NCBI GenBank assembly: GCA_050999295.1
Contig: JBPCPI010000038.1
Coordinates: 1-11,475, forward strand
Reading direction: 5' to 3'
Origin: JACCQS01 sp050999295
GTDB lineage: Bacteria; Actinomycetota; Actinomycetes; Mycobacteriales; Geodermatophilaceae
DNA length: 11,475 nucleotides
The position numbers and the translations under genes are program-made. Positions 6,678 through 11,475 of this stretch are shown here, piece by piece. The stretch's first letter is position 1. Each line of letters opens with the position of its first letter. Under the pieces are notes generated by a model, which was not told the DNA's origin, made no database searches, and worked only from the letters and a program-made list of their open reading frames with translations.

Positions 6678-9600
6678 ATGACCCAAGGCATCGGGGACTC
6701 CGGAGTACCCGACAACGACGATCCCGGCGCTGACCTCGCTCTGGGCATACGGCTGAACCGCTTGGGTGACCACGAGGGCGCCCGCCGAGCGTTCGTCGCG
6801 GTGTTGCGCTCTGGGCACCCCGAGCATGCGCCGGAGGCAGCTGTGCATCTCGGGGTGCTGCTGAACGGCCTCGGCGACGCGGGCGGTGCCCAGACCGCCT
6901 TTCAACAGGCCTTGGACTCAGGACATTTCGTCCATGCGCCTCGCGCGGCGGTCGAACTTGGCATAGTGCTGGCCGACCAGGAGCTCCGCACCGAGGCCGA
7001 GGCCGCCTTCGATTACGCTCTCTCGTCCGACCATCCCGACCACGCGCCCAAGGCGGCCCTGCACCTGGGGATGTTGCTGGAGCGGTGCGCCGATAGCGAG
7101 GGAGCCCAGCGGGCATTCGGGGTCGCCGTCGACTCCGGCCACCCGTACAACGCGCCGCCGGCCGCGATCCAGCTCGGCCAGCTCTTGCAAGGCGGTGGCG
7201 ACCTCGAGGGCGCCCGCCAGGCCTACCGGGGCGTAATCGATTCTGGATCCCCGCAGGCGGCTCCACGCGCCGCCCTGTTGCTTGGCGGACTGCTGCAGGA
7301 AACCGGAGACACCGCTGGTGCTCGGGCCGCGTACCAGCACGCCGTCGACTCCGGCCATCCCGAATTCGCGCCGACGGCAACCGAGCGTCTGCACAGCATG
7401 GACGAGGAGCACGCGACCGCAGCGATGGCCGCTCGGCGTGTGCCGTTGCCCGGCGGCGGACTGCCGCAGGAGGCCGGCACCGAGGTAGTCGGCGGGGATG
7501 CCGTGACCGATCCGCCGGAGCTCGATGGTGTCGTGGACTTCAGAGCGCGGCTGCGCACCCGGGACCTCAGCGCTGTGAACGACATTCGCCGCAGTGCCAT
7601 CCAGTACATCGACCAAGGAGACTCCCCCACTGCCCGGCGCCTATTCCAGCTGCTTGTCGAGACCGGACATCCCCACTTTGTCGCCGCGGGGATGCTCGGA
7701 ATTGGGGCGATGGCTCAGAGCGAAGGCGATCTGGCCGGTGCTCGGCGGGCATTTCAGGGTGCGGTCGCCGCCGCAGACCCGACGTCGCTGCCTGTTGCCT
7801 ACGTCGAGCTCGGCCAGGTTTGTCACGATCTCGGAGACGAAGAGCAGGCCGAGCACGCCTATCGGCTGGCCAGCCAGCTCGCGCATCCCGACTGCACGCC
7901 TAGGGCGTTGACCCTGCTGGCGGACCTGCTGGGGCAAGCTGGCGACCTTGCTGGCCAAAGGCACGCCTTTGAGCAGGTCGTCGAATCCGGGCATCCCGTA
8001 CAGGCCCCATGGGCCGCCACACGTCTGGGAATTCTCTTGCAGGCTCAGGGAGACGACGAAGGTACGCGCGCGGCCTACCAGCAGTCTATTGCCTTTGGAC
8101 CGAGCGACGCCGCTCAGACGGCCGTCTACCTCCTGGGTCAATACCTCTACGTACAGGGTGATGTCGACGGCGCCTGCCGGCTCTGGCGCCAGGTCACCGA
8201 TGCCGGGTGGTCCATGTATGCACACGCGGCCTACGACCTCAGCGTGGTGCTGGACCAGCGTGGGGAAGTGAGCGGCGCGATCGCGGCCCTGCGCCGAGCT
8301 GCTGGCTCCGGCGATCCGGACGTTGCCCCGCTCGCCGCCGAGAGGCTTCGCATTCTCAACGAGCGGCAAGAACCCGACCCGGCGAGCGAGGACGACGTCG
8401 TGTTTCGAGCCATCGAGCAAGACGTGGCATCGGGTACGCCGGGGTGCCTCGAGGATGCGCTGGAGTGCGCGCTGATCTGGTGTGACAAACGGCAGTTCAG
8501 CCTCGCGAAGCGCGCATACCGGCTGGTGATCGACTCCGGGAGTACCGAGCAGGTGTCCGAGGCGACGTTCGGGCTGGGCAGGGTCTACTTGGAATTGAAC
8601 GACCTGGTGTTCACCCGCGACACATTTCGCCAGGTGGTGGATCTCGGGCATGCCAAGTTCGTGCCGGTGGCTGCCCTGCAGCTCGGGATGGTCCTGGTCA
8701 GATTGGAGGAACACGCAGACGCGCGGCAAGCCTTCGAGCTTGCCATCGGCTCCGGACACGTCAAGCACGGCCCAGAGGCGGCAAAGCAACTTGGCCGCCT
8801 ACTGGGCACGCTGGAGGAAAGCCCGCCCATCGAGCAGTCGGAAGACGACGCGGGTGGTGCGCTCACCGAGGGCCCTGCGAAGGGGTGGGAGGACCTGGAG
8901 CAAGAGACGGCCGCTGGTGATGAAGATGCGATCGCGGCCGCGACAGGTATCGGACGGCGCCTTGCCGAGGGCGGAAATCACGCTGACGCCGCGCGGGCGT
9001 ACCGCGTGGCAATCGCCTCCGGCCATCCCAAGTGGGCGCCCGAGGCAGCAGTATCGCTCGGGATGATGCTGGAGGAAGACGGCGATCTCGACGCAGCCCG
9101 GCGCGCCTATGAGGAGGCCATCGAATACCTCGACGACGAGGCCGGACAGGAAGCCGCATTCTGGCTGGGTCAATTGTTGGACAAACAAGGTGACATCGAG
9201 GGTGCCTGTGCTGCCTGGTTACTGGTCACCGAGCCTCGATGTCCGAAGTACGACGTCGCTGCCCATAATCTCGGTGTCACGCTCAAACAGAAAGGGGATC
9301 GCGAGGGAGCGGTCCTGGCGTTTCGCCGAGCAATGGAGCCCGACGACCCTGAAGTGAGCCCGGTGGCCGCCCTGAGGCTGGCCGCCGTCCTCTGGGCAAT
9401 GGAGGATCGGCCTGGCACCCGTGCTGCGCTTCAACGAGCTATCGACTCCGGCCATCCCACTCACGCACCTGCGGCGGCTGAGCACCTGCGAAAACACTTT
9501 CCCGAGTTGCCGGGGAACCCCGAGCTCTCAGCCGCTGATGGGCCGGCTCTTCCGGTACTGCAGCCCCTTGATTGGGCCGAGACCCTTGGGCGCACGCAGG

Positions 9601-10583
9601 CCGAGGGGGTCGCAGTCGCGAACGCCCTAGCCCGACCGCTCACGCTCGCCGGGCAGCAAGTCGGCTACATCGCCTTCAGTCGCGACAGCTCCGACCACAC
9701 TGAGTTGGAGGCACCAGGATCACTGGATTGCGCAATCCCGGATGAGTTCGAGGCTGCAGCGCTGATGAATCTGCGTCTGCTGGGATTGGAGTGGCGACAA
9801 CTAGAGATCGCACCCCGCGATGACGAGCCGTTCGATGTGCTCGCTTGCAACGGCCATCCGCTGGCCGCCAGCGCCATACTCGACCGGTCATTCCTGGCCC
9901 AGGCTCAGCTCAGCCTCGGCTGCGACCGGATCCTGGTGGCTATCCCCAATCGAGACCTGCTGCAGGTCGGTCGCGCTGACCTGCCCGGCCAGCAAGTGGC
10001 TCACTTCGCCGGTTCGGTCGAGGCGTTCCACGACTCCAACGACTATCCCGTCTCGCCTCTGACGTTCTATGCAACCAACGGTGTGGTGGACGGGATCTGC
10101 GATCCGCCGCCTCTCGAATATGGACCAGCCGAGCCAGCCGCACATCATCCACCACCCGGCATCCACGTCGAGGTGACCACGCCGGTCGCACGCCCCTCGG
10201 ACGGCGCCGCCCCGAAGTCGGTCCAGCAGCCCGCGGCAGCGACCAGCGCGTCTACGACCAGCGACAGCAATACTGGCGAATTGTCCACGCGCCAGGTCAC
10301 GGTCAGCGGGCCTGCGAACCGGCCAACGCTCACCCCCGAAGATGTGGCAAACGTCGATGAGCGGTGGGCCGCGTTGCGGCGTGCCGTCGAAGCAGGTGCT
10401 CTGCACGCTGAAAGGCGGGCGCTTGATTTCGGGGTTGCGCTCGTCGATCAGACTGACTGGGTGCGCGCCGAGCGGGTTTTCGAGTTTCTCTCCCGGTGCC
10501 GCGACCCCCGAACGGCCATCATGGCCTCGCAGAATCTGCAAAGCGTCCGCGGCGCAATGCAGTGGGAGTCGCAGCAGTGCTGA
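6678..10583 (+). CDS. Giant 36-residue TPR/Sel1-like repeat protein with unassigned C-terminal domain
   Basis: A 1301-residue soluble protein without signal peptide or membrane helices. After a short acidic N-terminus, residues about 19-933 carry 21 repeat units of 36 (twice 35) residues in four arrays separated by acidic linkers. Each unit follows a TPR-like pattern: Leu-Gly at positions 4-5, Gly-Asp at 12-13, Gly-Ala at 16-17, Ala-aromatic at 20-21, then typically SGHP and an AP.A ending, implying stacked helical pairs that form a protein-binding superhelix. Residues about 950-1140 form a different, probably globular domain that I do not recognise (contains VGYIAFSRD, LGCDRILVAIPNRDLLQVGR, VSPLTFYATNG). 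A Pro/Ala/Ser/Thr-rich linker (about 1143-1215) and a helical tail (about 1217-1301, two TPR-like helices) follow. ATG 6678 is set by GAAGGTGG seven bases upstream. The function is unknown; a cytoplasmic scaffold is the most I can infer. The 3' end faces the second symporter gene with a 14-base gap. Confidence 0.85.
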   Translation: MTQGIGDSGVPDNDDPGADLALGIRLNRLGDHEGARRAFVAVLRSGHPEHAPEAAVHLGVLLNGLGDAGGAQTAFQQALDSGHFVHAPRAAVELGIVLADQELRTEAEAAFDYALSSDHPDHAPKAALHLGMLLERCADSEGAQRAFGVAVDSGHPYNAPPAAIQLGQLLQGGGDLEGARQAYRGVIDSGSPQAAPRAALLLGGLLQETGDTAGARAAYQHAVDSGHPEFAPTATERLHSMDEEHATAAMAARRVPLPGGGLPQEAGTEVVGGDAVTDPPELDGVVDFRARLRTRDLSAVNDIRRSAIQYIDQGDSPTARRLFQLLVETGHPHFVAAGMLGIGAMAQSEGDLAGARRAFQGAVAAADPTSLPVAYVELGQVCHDLGDEEQAEHAYRLASQLAHPDCTPRALTLLADLLGQAGDLAGQRHAFEQVVESGHPVQAPWAATRLGILLQAQGDDEGTRAAYQQSIAFGPSDAAQTAVYLLGQYLYVQGDVDGACRLWRQVTDAGWSMYAHAAYDLSVVLDQRGEVSGAIAALRRAAGSGDPDVAPLAAERLRILNERQEPDPASEDDVVFRAIEQDVASGTPGCLEDALECALIWCDKRQFSLAKRAYRLVIDSGSTEQVSEATFGLGRVYLELNDLVFTRDTFRQVVDLGHAKFVPVAALQLGMVLVRLEEHADARQAFELAIGSGHVKHGPEAAKQLGRLLGTLEESPPIEQSEDDAGGALTEGPAKGWEDLEQETAAGDEDAIAAATGIGRRLAEGGNHADAARAYRVAIASGHPKWAPEAAVSLGMMLEEDGDLDAARRAYEEAIEYLDDEAGQEAAFWLGQLLDKQGDIEGACAAWLLVTEPRCPKYDVAAHNLGVTLKQKGDREGAVLAFRRAMEPDDPEVSPVAALRLAAVLWAMEDRPGTRAALQRAIDSGHPTHAPAAAEHLRKHFPELPGNPELSAADGPALPVLQPLDWAETLGRTQAEGVAVANALARPLTLAGQQVGYIAFSRDSSDHTELEAPGSLDCAIPDEFEAAALMNLRLLGLEWRQLEIAPRDDEPFDVLACNGHPLAASAILDRSFLAQAQLSLGCDRILVAIPNRDLLQVGRADLPGQQVAHFAGSVEAFHDSNDYPVSPLTFYATNGVVDGICDPPPLEYGPAEPAAHHPPPGIHVEVTTPVARPSDGAAPKSVQQPAAATSASTTSDSNTGELSTRQVTVSGPANRPTLTPEDVANVDERWAALRRAVEAGALHAERRALDFGVALVDQTDWVRAERVFEFLSRCRDPRTAIMASQNLQSVRGAMQWESQQC
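6732..7379 (+). repeat. Repeat array 1: six 108-bp (36-residue) units
   Basis: Six units in exact 108-bp register (starts at 6732, 6840, 6948, 7056, 7164, 7272). These are the most regular copies, with SGHP or variants and AP.A endings. The array closes with a truncated unit (TERLHSM) and an acidic linker of about 68 residues. Confidence 0.85.
7584..8336 (+). repeat. Repeat array 2: seven units, one of 35 residues
   Basis: Units start at 7584, 7692, 7800, 7908, 8016, 8124 and 8229. The sixth (8124-8228) is 35 residues and carries a GAC...W variant. The array ends with AERLRILNE and an acidic linker. Confidence 0.82.
8457..8780 (+). repeat. Repeat array 3: three units
   Basis: Units start at 8457, 8565 and 8673; more diverged, with the Gly-Asp turn replaced (KRQ, LND, LEE). 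The array ends with a truncated unit (AKQLGRLLG) and a strongly acidic linker. Confidence 0.78.
8940..9476 (+). repeat. Repeat array 4: five units, one of 35 residues
   Basis: Units start at 8940, 9048, 9156, 9261 and 9369. The third (9156-9260) is 35 residues with the same GAC...W variant as in array 2. The array ends with AEHLRKHF, after which the C-terminal domain begins. Confidence 0.82.
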
Positions 10584-10597
10584 CCACGGTGGGTTGC

Positions 10598-11475
10598 TCA
10601 GCTGAGTCGGTTCGGTGTCGCTCTGGCGAGCCCGAGACTCTCCGGGGCGTGCAGGAGCAGCATCGTCCGGCCGATGTTCGGCGGGACCCGCGAGGCGGTC
10701 AGCCGTGACGCCACGATCATCACCGCGAAGGACACCGGCACGGTGCAGGCCGCGGGCTGGGCCAGCAGCACGCCCGGCCAGCCGGACAGCTCGCCACCGA
10801 ACACGGTGACCAGCACGGCGGCTAGAGACAGCGCACCACCGGCCAGCACCCCGGCCAGCGCGCCCATGTCGGTGAGCTTGCGCCACCAGATCCCCAGCAC
10901 CAGCAGCGGGCAGAACGTCGATGCCGCCACCGCGAAGGCCAGCCCCACCACCGGGGACACGTCCAGCCGGTCGATCTGGATCGCGATCACCAGTGGCACT
11001 AGTCCGGCCACCATTGCCGCGCGACGGAAATCCCGTACCGTTCCCCGGCCGATGACGTCGGTGGACAACACCCCGGAGACCGAGACCAGCAACCCGGATG
11101 CGGTCGACAGGAACGCGAATGCGCCGCCGGCGACCAGCGCCCCGAGGATCTGACCGAGCACCCCGCCCAGCGCCGCTCCCGGCAGTAGTAGGACAACGGC
11201 ATTGGTCTGACCGGTGATCAGCAACTGCGGGACATACAGCCGGCCGAGCGCGCCGTACAGGGTCGGGAAGAGGTAGAAGACCCCGAGCAGCGCCAGCACG
11301 ATCAACGTCGTACGGGCCGCTCGCCCGTCGGGATTTGTGTAGAAGCGAACGAGGACGTGCGGCAAGCCCATCGTGCCGAGGAAGGTGGCCAGGATCAGCG
11401 AGTACGTCGCGAACAGCGGGTGATCTGGGCTGCCCCGCCGGTGCCCATCGGCGCCGCCCAGGTCTGGCCGGACAG
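10598..11475 (-). CDS. Second sodium:solute symporter (ActP paralogue), C-terminal part
   Basis: Membrane transporter of the solute:sodium symporter family; the N-terminal portion lies beyond the right edge. The frame stays open from 11371 to the last base, so ATG 11371 is internal: the segment HPLFATYSLILATFLGT reads directly into GLPHVLVRFYTNP, which matches GTAGLPHVLMRFYTV of the actP in this window. About seven hydrophobic helices remain, including AFAVAASTFCPLLVLGIWWRKLTDMGA, the counterpart of the late ActP helix that ends in FWK. It is clearly a diverged paralogue rather than a copy; its substrate is unknown. The tail (about the last 35 residues, with LLLHAPESLGL) is not shared with the first symporter. 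The stop at 10598-10600 faces the repeat-protein stop with 14 bases between, without a clear terminator. Confidence 0.88.
   Translation of the reverse strand, partial: VRPDLGGADGHRRGSPDHPLFATYSLILATFLGTMGLPHVLVRFYTNPDGRAARTTLIVLALLGVFYLFPTLYGALGRLYVPQLLITGQTNAVVLLLPGAALGGVLGQILGALVAGGAFAFLSTASGLLVSVSGVLSTDVIGRGTVRDFRRAAMVAGLVPLVIAIQIDRLDVSPVVGLAFAVAASTFCPLLVLGIWWRKLTDMGALAGVLAGGALSLAAVLVTVFGGELSGWPGVLLAQPAACTVPVSFAVMIVASRLTASRVPPNIGRTMLLLHAPESLGLARATPNRLS

Noticed and set aside
7641..8789. Long antisense open frame (382 codons) under the repeat region
   Set aside because: It mirrors the periodic high-GC codon pattern of the sense gene, crosses two arrays and has no plausible protein features; a shadow frame.
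6732..9476. 108-bp periodicity as a possible CRISPR or satellite array
   Set aside because: The period equals 36 codons, the frame is maintained without stops, and the units are diverged at DNA level while keeping protein pattern; it is a coding repeat.
9888..10886. Antisense open frame of 332 codons spanning the repeat-protein end and the symporter end
   Set aside because: Arg/Gly/Ala-rich product without recognisable domains that overlaps two well-supported genes; a shadow frame.

Overview
The window is high-GC (roughly two-thirds G+C by eye), tightly packed DNA with GTG starts. Its gene families (NarL-type response regulator, LtsA-like AsnB, DUF485 plus ActP symporter, large 36-residue-repeat protein) point to an actinomycete with meso-diaminopimelate peptidoglycan. 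I cannot name the genus from sequence alone. No rRNA, tRNA, CRISPR array, insertion sequence or prophage gene was seen.

Layout, left to right. (1) Positions 1-537 (+): the C-terminal part of a LuxR/NarL response regulator, cut by the window edge. (2) Positions 538-766: a leader region with a weak CRP-like palindrome and a 19-codon upstream ORF whose end overlaps the next gene. (3) Positions 767-2689 (+): a full-length glutamine-hydrolysing asparagine-synthetase-family enzyme, closest by motif pattern to the actinobacterial AsnB/LtsA group. (4) Positions 2653-4221 (-): a helical-repeat protein fused to an intact GGDEF diguanylate cyclase domain, overlapping the end of asnB tail to tail by 37 bp. 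(5) Positions 4351-6358 (-): a translationally coupled DUF485-actP pair for Na+-dependent uptake of acetate or a similar monocarboxylate. (6) Positions 6368-6677: a divergent control region holding a clean CRP/GlxR-type palindrome. (7) Positions 6678-10583 (+): a 1301-residue protein with 21 repeat units of 35-36 residues in four arrays, plus an unassigned C-terminal domain. (8) Positions 10598-11475 (-): the C-terminal part of a second, divergent sodium:solute symporter, cut by the right edge.

How they may work together: the two symporters and DUF485 form a carboxylate-uptake module, and the CRP-like site suggests cAMP-linked carbon control of it. AsnB/LtsA probably amidates the cell wall precursor or makes asparagine. 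The GGDEF protein would add c-di-GMP output to an intracellular helical-repeat sensor. The giant repeat protein sits between the two symporter units and is the least explained object here. No defence system or obviously new multi-gene machine is visible. The most notable observations are the leader-ORF arrangement before asnB, the CRP-like operator, and the internal duplication architecture of the repeat protein.
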